Of a stretch of 64,000 nucleotides of DNA, positions 17,170 to 24,612 are shown piece by piece. Source of the stretch: NCEH01 sp043195135. GTDB taxonomy: Bacteria > Pseudomonadota > Alphaproteobacteria > Rhizobiales > Xanthobacteraceae. A model generated the notes under the pieces. The model had not been told where the DNA came from and searched no databases. It worked only from the letters and a program-made list of their open reading frames with translations. The translations under genes and the position numbers were made by a program. Numbering within the stretch: the first letter of the stretch is position 1; each line of letters opens with the position of its first letter. The stretch is from the NCBI RefSeq assembly GCF_043195135.1, contig NZ_JBAFWP010000001.1; one strand, 5' to 3'.

Positions 17170-18165
17170 TCACTGGGTGGCCTGAGTCTCTTTCAGCACC
17201 GCGTTGATGGTTTCCTGGCCGATGCGGCTTCCCATCTCGGTATAGACCACCTCCATCGCCTTGCGGAACGCGGCGGTCGTTTCCTTGGTCGGCGTCGAGA
17301 TCTGGATCTTGCCGGACGCCTTCATCGCGTTGAGCGCCTCGTCATTCTCGGCCTGCGAGATGGAATTGGAATAGGCGGTGGCCTCCGCCATGGCCTTTTC
17401 CAATTGCGTGCGCACGTCGGCGGGCAACCCGTCCCAGAACGGCTTGTTCACGATCACCGCATAGCCGATATAGCCGTGATTGGTGACCAGCGCATACTTC
17501 TGCACTTCATAATGCTTCTGGGTATACATGTTGGAAGGCGTATTCTCCGAGCCATCCACCACGCCGGTCTGCATGGCCTGATAGACTTCCGAGAAGGCCA
17601 TCACCTGCGGCAGCGCGCCGATGGCGCGGAATTGCGCGTCCAGAACCTTGGACGACTGGATGCGCATCTTCAGGCCGCGGAAGTCCGTCGGCTTGGCGAT
17701 GGGCGTGTTGGCGCTCATAATCTTGAAGCCATTGTCCCAATAGGCGAGGCCCTTGATGCCCTTGGACTCGAGCTTGGCGAACAGCGTCTTGCCCACCTTG
17801 CCTTCGGTGACCCGGCGCAGCGCTTCCTTGTTCGGGAAGATATAGGGCAGGTCGAACACCTCGAACTCCCGCACGCCGAGCGGGCCGAACTTGGCCAGCG
17901 AGGGCGCGAGCATCTGGACGGCGCCGAGCTGAAGCGCCTCCATCTCCTCCTTGTCCTTGTAGAGCTGGGAGTTCGGGTAGATTTCGACCTTCACCTTGCC
18001 GTTGGTGTACTTCTCGGCCAGTTCCTTGAATTTCTCCGCACCCCTGCCCTTGGGGGTATCGGGGGTGGTGACATGGCTGAACTTGATCACCGTCTGCTGG
18101 GCGAAGGCCGCAGGAGCGCCCATCAGCGCAGCCGCCATCACGGCACCGAATACGAACCTCTTCAT
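17170..18165 (-). CDS. TRAP transporter substrate-binding protein (DctP type)
   Basis: A 331-residue periplasmic solute receptor. A signal peptide (MKRFVFGAVMAAALMGAPAAFA, cleavage before QQTVIKF) is followed by the DctP fold: HVTTPDTPKGRGAEKFKELAEKYTNGKVKVEIYP, GLKMRIQSS with the conserved Arg that binds the substrate carboxylate, and MQTGVVDGSENTPSNMY. The receptor sets transporter specificity; the neighbours suggest a C4 or C5 dicarboxylate. The start at 18165 was chosen at the signal peptide, with a GAGGGAGAGACGC ribosome-binding stretch just before it. It is the first gene of the leftward catabolic operon and probably the main promoter-proximal gene. Confidence 0.93.
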   Translation of the reverse strand: MKRFVFGAVMAAALMGAPAAFAQQTVIKFSHVTTPDTPKGRGAEKFKELAEKYTNGKVKVEIYPNSQLYKDKEEMEALQLGAVQMLAPSLAKFGPLGVREFEVFDLPYIFPNKEALRRVTEGKVGKTLFAKLESKGIKGLAYWDNGFKIMSANTPIAKPTDFRGLKMRIQSSKVLDAQFRAIGALPQVMAFSEVYQAMQTGVVDGSENTPSNMYTQKHYEVQKYALVTNHGYIGYAVIVNKPFWDGLPADVRTQLEKAMAEATAYSNSISQAENDEALNAMKASGKIQISTPTKETTAAFRKAMEVVYTEMGSRIGQETINAVLKETQATQ

Positions 18166-18489
18166 TGCGTCTCTCCCTCTTCGTGCCGCCAACGCGGCCC
18201 CTCTTGATCGCGGCGAAGTCGCTCGCGGCATTGGGGACCTTCGCGGGCCGTAACGGACCCGGCAGCGTCATCTGCGCCGGCGCATCTTGAAAATGCGCGA
18301 CGCCAGAAGCAAAGACTATTTAGAGCTGCTTGTAATCGCAATTTATTATGGCCGGGCAAAAAGCAGTATTCCGCTAGGTCATGTGACACTGAAACGGACG
18401 ATCTCACGTTCCGCGCGGCGCGCGCCCCCTGCCGCGCCCCTTGCCGCGCCGCCTGCCGCGCCCCCCTGCCGCGCCCCCTGCCGCGCCTG
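18166..18489. other. Gene-free interval upstream of the TRAP operon
   Basis: A 324-bp interval between the TRAP receptor start and the LysR stop. It holds an AT-richer segment (about 18290-18380) likely to include the TRAP operon promoter and an operator-like sequence at 18347-18360, followed by a GC-rich 12-bp tandem repeat. No gene is supported here. Confidence 0.6.
18347..18360. promoter_or_regulatory. Operator-like sequence shared with the lyase-gene promoter
   Basis: TATGGCCGGGCAAA here matches TATGAGCGGGCATA (21986-21999) at 11 of 14 positions. The second copy is the core of a perfect inverted repeat before the citramalyl-CoA-lyase-like gene. Both sit in likely promoter regions of the same catabolic island, so a common regulator, perhaps the LysR protein between them, may bind. 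This is inference from two sites only. Confidence 0.35.
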
Positions 18490-18501
18490 CTACCGCGCCT
18501 C
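18424..18501. repeat. GC-rich 12-bp tandem repeat at the LysR 3' end
   Basis: About six degenerate copies of CCCCTGCCGCGC, 12 to 13 bp each, run from just outside the LysR gene into its last codons. The LysR stop (TAG) arises from the final, degenerate copy (TACCGCG where the others read TGCCGCG), so the array may have shifted the C-terminus of the protein. Confidence 0.75.
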
Positions 18502-19446
18502 CTCCGTCTCCTCGGCCAGGGAGGCGCTCCAGGCGCCTTCCCGCACCAGGCGGATCAAGGTGGCGTGCGCCAGCGCATCGATGGCCCGCACGGCATTCGA
18601 CAGCGGCCGGTCGCAGGGCCGCACGATGTGCAGGTCGCGGGTCAGCACCGGCACGCCCAGCGGCCAGGCGAGAAGCCGCCCCTCCTCCACCTCGCGCCGC
18701 ACCGCCGCCGCCGGAAGGATGGCATAGCCGAGCCCGCCCTCCACCAGCAGCTTGATCTGGCCATAGGTGTCGATGTCGATGACCGTGCTGAGCAACGCCC
18801 CCTCGGAGATCGCCCGCTCCTCGATCAGCTCGCGCAGGCCGTGGCCGAGGCTCGGCAGAATCAGCGTGAGCTGCGCCACCCGGCCGAGCGGCACCGGCCC
18901 GCCCGAGGGATGGCTCTCCCCCTCCGGTGGCACCTTGGGCCCGATCAGGCACAATTCCTCGGACAGCACGCGATGGGCGATCAGGCCGCGATCATTGACC
19001 GTGCGATAGAGCACGCCGAGATCGATTTTGCCGTCGCGCAGCCAATCCAGCACGAAGCCGCTCATGGCCTCGGCGACCCGCAGCTTGACCTTGGGATAGC
19101 GCCGCCGGGCCTCGCTCAGCAAAGGCACGCACAGCATCTGGCTGATGGTGCCGGGCATGCCGAACCGCACTTCGCCCGCCGGTTCCGCCTGCCCACCCTT
19201 CACCGCCTCGCGCGCCACCTCCATCTGGCCGATGATCAGGCGGGCATGGCGCAGCAGGGTTTCGCCCGCCTCCGTCGGCCGCACGCCCTGGGGGCTGCGG
19301 AACAGAAGCTCCACGCCGAGATCCATCTCCATGTTGCGCACATGCTGGCTCAGCGCCGGCTGGGCGACGCGCAGCCGATGGGCGGCCTTGGAGAAGGAGC
19401 CCATCTCCACGATGGTGGTGAAGTAACGAAGTTGGCGCAGGTCCAC
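18490..19446 (-). CDS. LysR-family transcriptional regulator of the C5-acid island
   Basis: A 318-residue LysR-type regulator: N-terminal winged helix-turn-helix (MDLRQLRYFTTIVEMGSFSKAAHRLRVAQPALSQHVRNME) and a two-lobed effector domain (about residues 92-300) of the type that binds small organic acids. It is unlinked by overlap but sits between the CoA-transferase/methyltransferase pair (to the right) and the TRAP operon (to the left), all on the minus strand. LysR genes accompany itaconate operons in pseudomonads, so an itaconate- or mesaconate-responsive activator is plausible. The last codons lie in a 12-bp tandem repeat. Confidence 0.9.
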   Translation of the reverse strand: MDLRQLRYFTTIVEMGSFSKAAHRLRVAQPALSQHVRNMEMDLGVELLFRSPQGVRPTEAGETLLRHARLIIGQMEVAREAVKGGQAEPAGEVRFGMPGTISQMLCVPLLSEARRRYPKVKLRVAEAMSGFVLDWLRDGKIDLGVLYRTVNDRGLIAHRVLSEELCLIGPKVPPEGESHPSGGPVPLGRVAQLTLILPSLGHGLRELIEERAISEGALLSTVIDIDTYGQIKLLVEGGLGYAILPAAAVRREVEEGRLLAWPLGVPVLTRDLHIVRPCDRPLSNAVRAIDALAHATLIRLVREGAWSASLAEETEEAR

Positions 19447-19542
19447 GGTCGGCGTCTTCCCTGAGGGTCAGAAGCCGGGATTATACGCAAAGGGGTACGA
19501 AGAAGGGAAATCTATGGAGCTAGGTCGCCCCGTGCACGCTCG

Positions 19543-20367
19543 CTAGGGTTCGCGCTTTCGCGCTTCAAGCTCCTTTTTGAGAGCTTCAATCCTTTGGCGC
19601 AGCCTCGCTTCACTACCATCATGAGGGTTTCCGCCGGGCGCCGCTAAAGCAAGCTGCATGGCTTCAAGTTCCTCTTGCAAATCGCAATCGGAAAAACCCA
19701 GCCGATGCGCCCGGTGCGGCTGAACCAGGCGGAACAGGGCGCCGTCCGGCACCGCATTGGCGTTGAACAGCTCTTGCAGCACGCCGCGCTTCTCGACGGT
19801 CGCGGGGGCGCGGGCGGGGTCCACCTCCACGAGCTTGGCGATGAAGGCGTCGAGCCCGGAGAATTTGCGCGGATCGTCATATTCCACGCATTCGAGAATG
19901 TGCAGGCCGTCGCGCGCCACGGCGGCGAGCGCCGCCTGGGCCTGGGCGCGGATCTCGGTTTCATCCTCCACCGGCAGCATGGAGGCGAAGAAGGTCCCCT
20001 CCGCCAGGGGCTCGATCACCACCACATTGCCGCCGCTCACCCGCGCCGCCTCGCGCAGCGCCGCCGCCATCAGCGGCTGCGGCACGTGGTGCAGGCTGTT
20101 GAGGAACACCGCCGCGCCGAACTCCCCATCGGCGAACGGCAGGGCCTGGGCGCCCGCCTGTTCGAAGCGGGCTCCGGGCACGGCGGCCCGGGCGGCGGCG
20201 ATCGCCTCCGGCTGGGGATCGATGCCGGTCACATCGGCCCCGCGCGTGCCGAGGGCGCGGGCGAGCGCGCCGGTGCCGCAGCCCACATCCAGCACCTTCA
20301 GCGCCGTGAAGGGGGCAAGCCAGCGCTCCAGGAGGGCGAGCGCCGTGCCGGCGGGCCGAACAGTCAT
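19543..20367 (-). CDS. Class I SAM-dependent methyltransferase
   Basis: A 274-residue methyltransferase with a Rossmann core: motif I VLDVGCGTGALARALG (about residues 25-39), acidic residue of strand beta-2 (VTGIDPQPEAI), FADGEFGAAVFLNSLHHVP (motif II/post-I) and VVVIEPLAEG. The last 30 residues form a charged helix (ARLRQRIEALKKELEARK), probably a coiled coil. The substrate is unknown. The gene starts 26 bp after the CaiB-type CoA-transferase gene and is likely co-transcribed with it, so a role on a small acid or its CoA ester is conceivable. The family is too broad to be specific. Confidence 0.82.
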   Translation of the reverse strand: MTVRPAGTALALLERWLAPFTALKVLDVGCGTGALARALGTRGADVTGIDPQPEAIAAARAAVPGARFEQAGAQALPFADGEFGAAVFLNSLHHVPQPLMAAALREAARVSGGNVVVIEPLAEGTFFASMLPVEDETEIRAQAQAALAAVARDGLHILECVEYDDPRKFSGLDAFIAKLVEVDPARAPATVEKRGVLQELFNANAVPDGALFRLVQPHRAHRLGFSDCDLQEELEAMQLALAAPGGNPHDGSEARLRQRIEALKKELEARKREP

Positions 20368-20393
20368 GGCGTTTTCTTCCCTGTTTCTTGGTC

Positions 20394-21533
20394 TCAGGCG
20401 GACGCCGGCGCGGGGGCGAAGGCCGCCCGCACCGCTTCGGTGTGGGCGCCGAGCGCCGGCACCGCGCGGAATTCCGCCGGCTGGCCATCCACCACCGCTC
20501 CGGGGGCGAGGCAGCGCACCGGGCCGGTGGGGGTGTCCACGTCCACATAGCGGTTTTGCGGATGGGCCGCGACATCTTCGAGCGTGCTGACCCGGCCATA
20601 GGCCACGCGGGCGCGCTCCAGCCGCTCCACCGCCTGCGCGCGGGTCAGCGTGGAGAACACCGCGTTGATCGCCTCGTCCAGCGCCGGCCGGGAGGCGACG
20701 CGATGATTATTGCTGTCGAAGCGCGGATCGGCGGCAATGGCGGCATCGCCCAGCACCTCGGTGCAGAACATCTGCCATTCCCGCTCGTTCTGGATCGAGA
20801 ACAGCACCGCCTTGCCGTCGGCGCAGGTATAGGCGCCATAGGGCGCGATGGTGGGATGGTTCAGCCCCGCCCGCTCCGGCACCTTGCCGCCATAGACATA
20901 TTGCAGGTACGGCACGTTCATCCAGTCGGACAGCGCATGATAGAGCGACACCGCGATGTGCCGGCCGACGCCGGTGCGCTCGCGGGCATAGAGCGCCTGC
21001 ATCACCGCCTGGAGCGCCGTCATGCCGGCGGCGATATCGCACACCGACACGCCGACCCGCGCGGAACCGTGTTCGTTGCCGGTGATGGAGGACAGGCCCG
21101 TTTCCGCCTGCACCAGCAGGTCATAGGCTTTCAGGTCGCGATAGGGACCGGTATCGCCATAGCCCGAGATGGAGCAGGTGATCAGGCGGGGATTTTCCGC
21201 CCGCAGCTTTTCCGGCGCAAAGCCGAGCCGGTCGATGGCGCCGGGCGCGAGGTTCTGGATGAAGATATCCGCCTTGGCCACCATCGCCCGCAGCACCGCG
21301 AGATCGTCCGGGGCCTTGAGATCCAGGCAGACCGAGTCCTTGCCCCGGTTGAGCCAGACGAAATAGGCGCTCTCGCCATGCACCAGGGAATCGTAATTGC
21401 GGGCGAAATCCCCTTCCGGCCGTTCGATCTTGATCACCCGCGCACCGGCATCCGCGAGGCGGCAGGACAGATAGGGAGCGGCGACCGCCTGCTCCACGGA
21501 GACCACAAGGATGCCTTCAAGATCGTTCTGCAT
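20394..21533 (-). CDS. CaiB/BaiF-family CoA transferase, probable C5-dicarboxylate CoA transferase
   Basis: A 379-residue class III CoA transferase that moves CoA from a donor such as succinyl-CoA to a free acid. The N-terminus GILVVSVEQAVAAPYLSCRLADAGARVIKIERP is typical. GDFARNYDSLVHGESAYFVWLNRGKDSVCLDLK contains the region just before the catalytic Asp; the Asp expected near residue 165 lies in SARVGVSVCDIAAGM (the Asp of VCDIAAG). The sequence layout resembles itaconate CoA-transferase and mesaconyl-CoA C1-C4 transferase. It is divergent from the lyase-MmgE/PrpD pair across a 538-bp promoter interval. The start at 21533 was chosen at the conserved N-terminus. Confidence 0.85.
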   Translation of the reverse strand: MQNDLEGILVVSVEQAVAAPYLSCRLADAGARVIKIERPEGDFARNYDSLVHGESAYFVWLNRGKDSVCLDLKAPDDLAVLRAMVAKADIFIQNLAPGAIDRLGFAPEKLRAENPRLITCSISGYGDTGPYRDLKAYDLLVQAETGLSSITGNEHGSARVGVSVCDIAAGMTALQAVMQALYARERTGVGRHIAVSLYHALSDWMNVPYLQYVYGGKVPERAGLNHPTIAPYGAYTCADGKAVLFSIQNEREWQMFCTEVLGDAAIAADPRFDSNNHRVASRPALDEAINAVFSTLTRAQAVERLERARVAYGRVSTLEDVAAHPQNRYVDVDTPTGPVRCLAPGAVVDGQPAEFRAVPALGAHTEAVRAAFAPAPASA

Positions 21534-21727
21534 CGGGACCGGAAAAGTTCGAGGAGCCGCCGCGCCCGGCGCGCACGCGCCGTGCGGGTCGCATGGCGTG
21601 AGACACTCGCCCCAAAGGCCGCCAGAGCACAAATACGCATCTGGCCTAGGCGTTATATTGAAAACATATAGCGCGGTTTTGCGCCGCGCGAGGCTGCCGA
21701 CCAAGACGGGAAAACTTGGGGCAGAAC

Positions 21728-21758
21728 TTGGTTGCGGAGGGCCGGGCTCGAACCGACC
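21728..21758 (-). other. tRNA 3'-end-like fragment
   Basis: On the minus strand the segment reads as a T-arm (GTCGG stem, TTCGAGC loop, CCGGC stem) followed by CCTCCGCAACCA, close to the 3' end of an initiator-type tRNA (cf. ...CCGGCCCCCGCAACCA). No D-arm, anticodon arm or 5' acceptor strand is visible on the 5' side. It may be an attachment-site relic of a lost integrative element, or chance. Confidence 0.3.
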
Positions 21759-21981
21759 GAACTCCGATCCTAATGTTACTCCGGATCGGCGAGGGCCACT
21801 CCTCGTCACCGCACCGATTTCCTCGCGCGGATCGCCGATCTGGTCAAGCTTCCGAGCATAGGGCAGAGCTTCTACGGCTTCGTTTTCCGCATCGGAGCAA
21901 CGTTGGCACTGTCGTTGCCGAGCGCCAGATTCGGAAAACCGCAGCGGGAATTCTCCCCTTCGGCTATGGGGCCATAGGTCT

Positions 21982-22003
21982 TTGCTATGAGCGGGCATAG
22001 CAA
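21982..22003. promoter_or_regulatory. Perfect inverted repeat, candidate operator
   Basis: TTGCTATG and CATAGCAA are perfect complements around AGCGGG, located 69 bp before the lyase start codon. The core TATGAGCGGGCATA recurs nearly intact upstream of the TRAP operon. It is a strong candidate binding site for the regulator of this island, though the protein is not identified by sequence alone. Confidence 0.55.
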
Positions 22004-22071
22004 TTCCCTATTTGCGCCGGGCCAGCCGCGCGGCACTGTGCGCCCTCATTGGTTCTGATCCAGGGGCGTTC

Positions 22072-22902
22072 ATGTCCTCCTCGCTGTTCGACGCGCGTCT
22101 CGTGGTCCTGTTTGTTCCCGGCGACCGGCCGGAACGGTTCGCCAAGGCGCTGGCCGCCGGTGCCGATGCCATCATCCTCGATTTGGAGGATGCCGTGGCG
22201 GTGGCCGAGAAACCCCGCGCGCGCGACGCCATCGCGGCCGGCTTTCCGCCGGGCGGCGGGCCGATCTTCCTGCGCGTCAATCCCGTCGGCACGCCCTGGC
22301 ATGGGGAAGACCTCGCTTTGGCGCGGCGCCTGCCGCTCGCCGGGCTGGTGCTGCCCAAGGCCGAGAGCGTCGCCGACATCCCCGCTCTCGACGGCCTGCC
22401 GGTGATGGCGCTGGTGGAGAGCGCGCGCGGCATCGCCAATGCCCGCGCCATCGCCGCCGCGCCGCAGGTGCGCCGCCTCGCCTTCGGCTCCATCGATTTC
22501 GCCGCCGACATCGGCAGCGCCCATACCAACGATGCCCTGCTCGCCGCGCGCAGCGAACTGGTGCTGGCCTCGCGCCTCGCGGGTCTCGCAGGCCCGCTCG
22601 ACGGGGTGACCGCCGCCTTCGACGATGCCGCCCTGTGCGAGCGGGAAGCGGCTTATGCCGCAAGCCTCGGCTGCGCCGGCAAGCTGTGCATCCATCCGCG
22701 CCAGATCGCGCCGGTGATGAAGGGATTTGCCCCGTCGCAGGCGGAATTGGACTGGGCGCGGCGGGTGCTTGCGGCCTCGGCCGCCGGCGGCGCGGCGGTG
22801 AAGCTGGACGGCGCCATGGTGGATACGCCCGTGCGCCTGCGCGCCGAGGGCATTCTGGCGCGCGCAATCGGCACGCCGGCGCTTCAGGGAGACGCCAAAT
22901 GA
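22072..22902 (+). CDS. HpcH/HpaI (CitE-like) lyase, probable (S)-citramalyl-CoA lyase
   Basis: A 276-residue TIM-barrel lyase of the CitE/HpcH family that cleaves beta-hydroxy CoA thioesters. Key stretches are VVLFVPGDRPERFAKALAAGADAIILDLEDAV (metal-binding and CoA-contacting Arg and Glu/Asp), IFLRVNPVGTPW, LVLPKAESV, MALVESARGIANA (catalytic Glu) and RLAFGSIDFAADIG (Asp metal ligand). It resembles citramalyl-CoA lyase of itaconate pathways, which yields acetyl-CoA and pyruvate. The start at 22072 (MSSSLFDARLV) is preferred to one at 22012 because the barrel begins right after it. Its stop overlaps the next start by 4 bp (ATGA). Confidence 0.86.
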   Translation: MSSSLFDARLVVLFVPGDRPERFAKALAAGADAIILDLEDAVAVAEKPRARDAIAAGFPPGGGPIFLRVNPVGTPWHGEDLALARRLPLAGLVLPKAESVADIPALDGLPVMALVESARGIANARAIAAAPQVRRLAFGSIDFAADIGSAHTNDALLAARSELVLASRLAGLAGPLDGVTAAFDDAALCEREAAYAASLGCAGKLCIHPRQIAPVMKGFAPSQAELDWARRVLAASAAGGAAVKLDGAMVDTPVRLRAEGILARAIGTPALQGDAK

Positions 22903-24269
22903 GCGACGAAACCACTATTCTCGCGCGCTATGTCGCCGATCTCGCCTTCGCCGACCTCCCGGCGGAGGTGGTGGCGCGGGCCGAACGGCTGGTGCTCGAC
23001 TTCTTCGGCAATATCGCGCGCGGCGGGGCGGATGCGGACTCCAGCGCCAGCGTGCGCGCCATGCTCGCTCGCCTCGGCCTCGACGGCCCCGGCGGCTGCA
23101 CCGTGGTCGGGGCTTCGCGCACCTATGCCCCGGCGGTCGCCGCGCTGCTGAACGGCGTCTATGGCCATTCGCTGGATTTCGACGACACCCATGCGGAATC
23201 CTCGCTCCACCCGAGCGCGCCGGTGGTCTGCGCCGCCTTCGCCGCCGCCGAGATGACGGGGGCCAGCGGGCGCGATTTCATCACCGCCGTGATCGCCGGG
23301 TATGAAGTGTGCTGCCGGCTCGGCGTCGCGCTCGATCCCACTGTGCACTATGCGCGCGGCTTTCATCCCACAGCCACCGCCGGCACGTTCGGCGCGGCGG
23401 CGGCGGCCGGAAAGCTGCTGGGGCTCGATGCCGAGCGCATCGCCTGCGCCTTCGGGGTGGCGGCGAGCCAGGCGGCGGGCTCGCTGCAATTCCTGGTCAA
23501 CGGCGCCTGGAACAAGCGCTACCAGGTGGGCGCGGCGGCCATGAACGGACTGATCGCGGCCACGCTTTCGGCCGAGGGCTTCAAGGGCGCCTCGCAGGCC
23601 ATCGAGGGCAAGCACGGCTTCCTGCACGGCTATAGCGACGGCGCCGACCCCGCCAAGGCGGTGCGCGACCTCGGCACCGTGTACGAGACCATGAAGATCG
23701 GGCTGAAGCCCTATCCGAGCTGCCGCTATACCCATGCCGCGCTCGACGGGCTGCTGTCGCTGCGGGCCGAACACCATCTCACCGCCGCCGACATCGTGAA
23801 GGTGCGCGTGGGGCTGCATCCCAACGGCATCACGCTCACCGGCGCGCCGCTGGACGAGAAGCGCCGGGCGCGCACGGTGGTGGACGGGCAATTCTCCATG
23901 CCCTTCACCGCCGCCGTCGCGCTCGACCAGGGCGCCTTCGGCTGGGACGATTACGACCGGCTCGGCGATCCCGCGCTCGACGCGCTGTGCGACCGCATCG
24001 ACGTGGAAGCCGATTCCGCCTTGGAAGGCCGCGCGCATCCCTTCGGCGCCCGGCTCACCGTGACCACCACCACCGGCACGTTCGAGATGGACATTCCCGA
24101 CCCCTCGGGCGAGCCGGACCTGTTTCCGGCGGACGCCGCGCTGGCCGCGAAATTCACCACGCTGGCGAACCCGGTGCTGGGGGATAAAACTCCGGATCTC
24201 GCGCGCAGCCTGCTCCAGAGCGCGGAGATCGCAAGCATGGCGCAGGTGGCGGCCCTCGCCCGCGGCTGA
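22899..24269 (+). CDS. MmgE/PrpD-family protein
   Basis: A 456-residue member of the family that includes 2-methylcitrate dehydratase PrpD, cis-aconitate decarboxylase (IRG1/CAD) and iminodisuccinate epimerase. Visible landmarks are LVLDFFGNIARGG, GVYGHSLDFDDTHAESSLHPSAPVV (conserved Asp and His), GYEVCCRLGVAL, GTFGAAAAAGKLLGL, SQAAGSLQFLVNGAWNKRYQVGAAAMNG and KPYPSCRYTHAALDG. MmgE/PrpD genes occur in itaconate operons of pseudomonads with an uncertain job, perhaps isomerisation or decarboxylation of a tricarboxylate. It is translationally coupled to the lyase, and a GC-rich hairpin with TTTT ends the operon at 24357-24386. Confidence 0.88.
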   Translation: MSDETTILARYVADLAFADLPAEVVARAERLVLDFFGNIARGGADADSSASVRAMLARLGLDGPGGCTVVGASRTYAPAVAALLNGVYGHSLDFDDTHAESSLHPSAPVVCAAFAAAEMTGASGRDFITAVIAGYEVCCRLGVALDPTVHYARGFHPTATAGTFGAAAAAGKLLGLDAERIACAFGVAASQAAGSLQFLVNGAWNKRYQVGAAAMNGLIAATLSAEGFKGASQAIEGKHGFLHGYSDGADPAKAVRDLGTVYETMKIGLKPYPSCRYTHAALDGLLSLRAEHHLTAADIVKVRVGLHPNGITLTGAPLDEKRRARTVVDGQFSMPFTAAVALDQGAFGWDDYDRLGDPALDALCDRIDVEADSALEGRAHPFGARLTVTTTTGTFEMDIPDPSGEPDLFPADAALAAKFTTLANPVLGDKTPDLARSLLQSAEIASMAQVAALARG

Positions 24270-24356
24270 GGCGGGATCATCCGCGCTGCATCATCGGCGC
24301 CGCCGCAACCCGCCCCGGGTGCGGCGCGCGGCGCTGCGGCGGGGCAGATCGGGAGG

Positions 24357-24386
24357 GCGGCGGACCGGGGGTCCGGCCGCCGTTTT
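24357..24386 (+). terminator. Rho-independent terminator of the lyase-MmgE/PrpD operon
   Basis: GGCGGCGGAC and GTCCGGCCGCC form a long GC stem (one bulge) with a short G-rich loop, followed by TTTT, about 90 bp after the MmgE/PrpD stop. Confidence 0.7.
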
Positions 24387-24459
24387 GCCTTGTGGCGCAA
24401 GGCTCTCCCGCGCCCGCGCGGCGCCCCTTCCGCCGCGCCGCCGGCCCCGCCCGGGGCTT

Positions 24460-24479
24460 TTGCAGCGCACATGCTGCAA
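24460..24479. promoter_or_regulatory. Inverted repeat upstream of gcl
   Basis: TTGCAGC and GCTGCAA are perfect arms around GCACAT. Its position 134 bp before the gcl start makes an operator possible, but a chance palindrome cannot be excluded. Confidence 0.3.
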
Positions 24480-24538
24480 CGCCAAACTATTCAGCCGACA
24501 CGGCTTTTTCGCCATCTTTGCCTTTTCGGCATCAATGT

Positions 24539-24564
24539 CGTTCCATATCTTCGATAGTGGAACG
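24539..24564. promoter_or_regulatory. Inverted repeat at the gcl promoter, IclR-operator-like
   Basis: CGTTCCA and TGGAACG are perfect 7-bp arms separated by 12 bp, 49 bp before the gcl start codon. TTCCA/TGGAA arms resemble operators of IclR-family repressors, which control glyoxylate genes in several bacteria (AllR/GclR type). No IclR gene is in the window, so the assignment is inference. Confidence 0.4.
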
Positions 24565-24612
24565 AAAGGCACGGGAGTATCCAAGGGACAATTCAGAAAT
24601 AGGGAGGACACC

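Larger units (their letters stand above)
21534..22071. other. 538-bp divergent promoter interval
   Basis: Separates the leftward CoA-transferase gene from the rightward lyase gene and must hold both promoters. It contains a tRNA-3'-end-like segment (about 21728-21758, minus strand), a 7-bp-stem hairpin CCGATCC/GGATCGG at 21764-21789 and the perfect inverted repeat at 21982-22003. No credible gene is seen. Confidence 0.6.
24270..24612. other. Gene-free interval: operon terminator plus gcl promoter
   Basis: A 343-bp interval. The left part holds the terminator of the lyase-MmgE/PrpD operon. The right part, AT-richer from about 24480, should hold the gcl promoter and two inverted repeats (24460-24479 and 24539-24564). 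No gene is supported. Confidence 0.65.

Noticed and set aside
21725..21800. Complete tRNA gene
   Set aside because: Only a T-arm and 3' acceptor-like end can be made; no D-arm, anticodon arm or 5' acceptor strand pairs with it.
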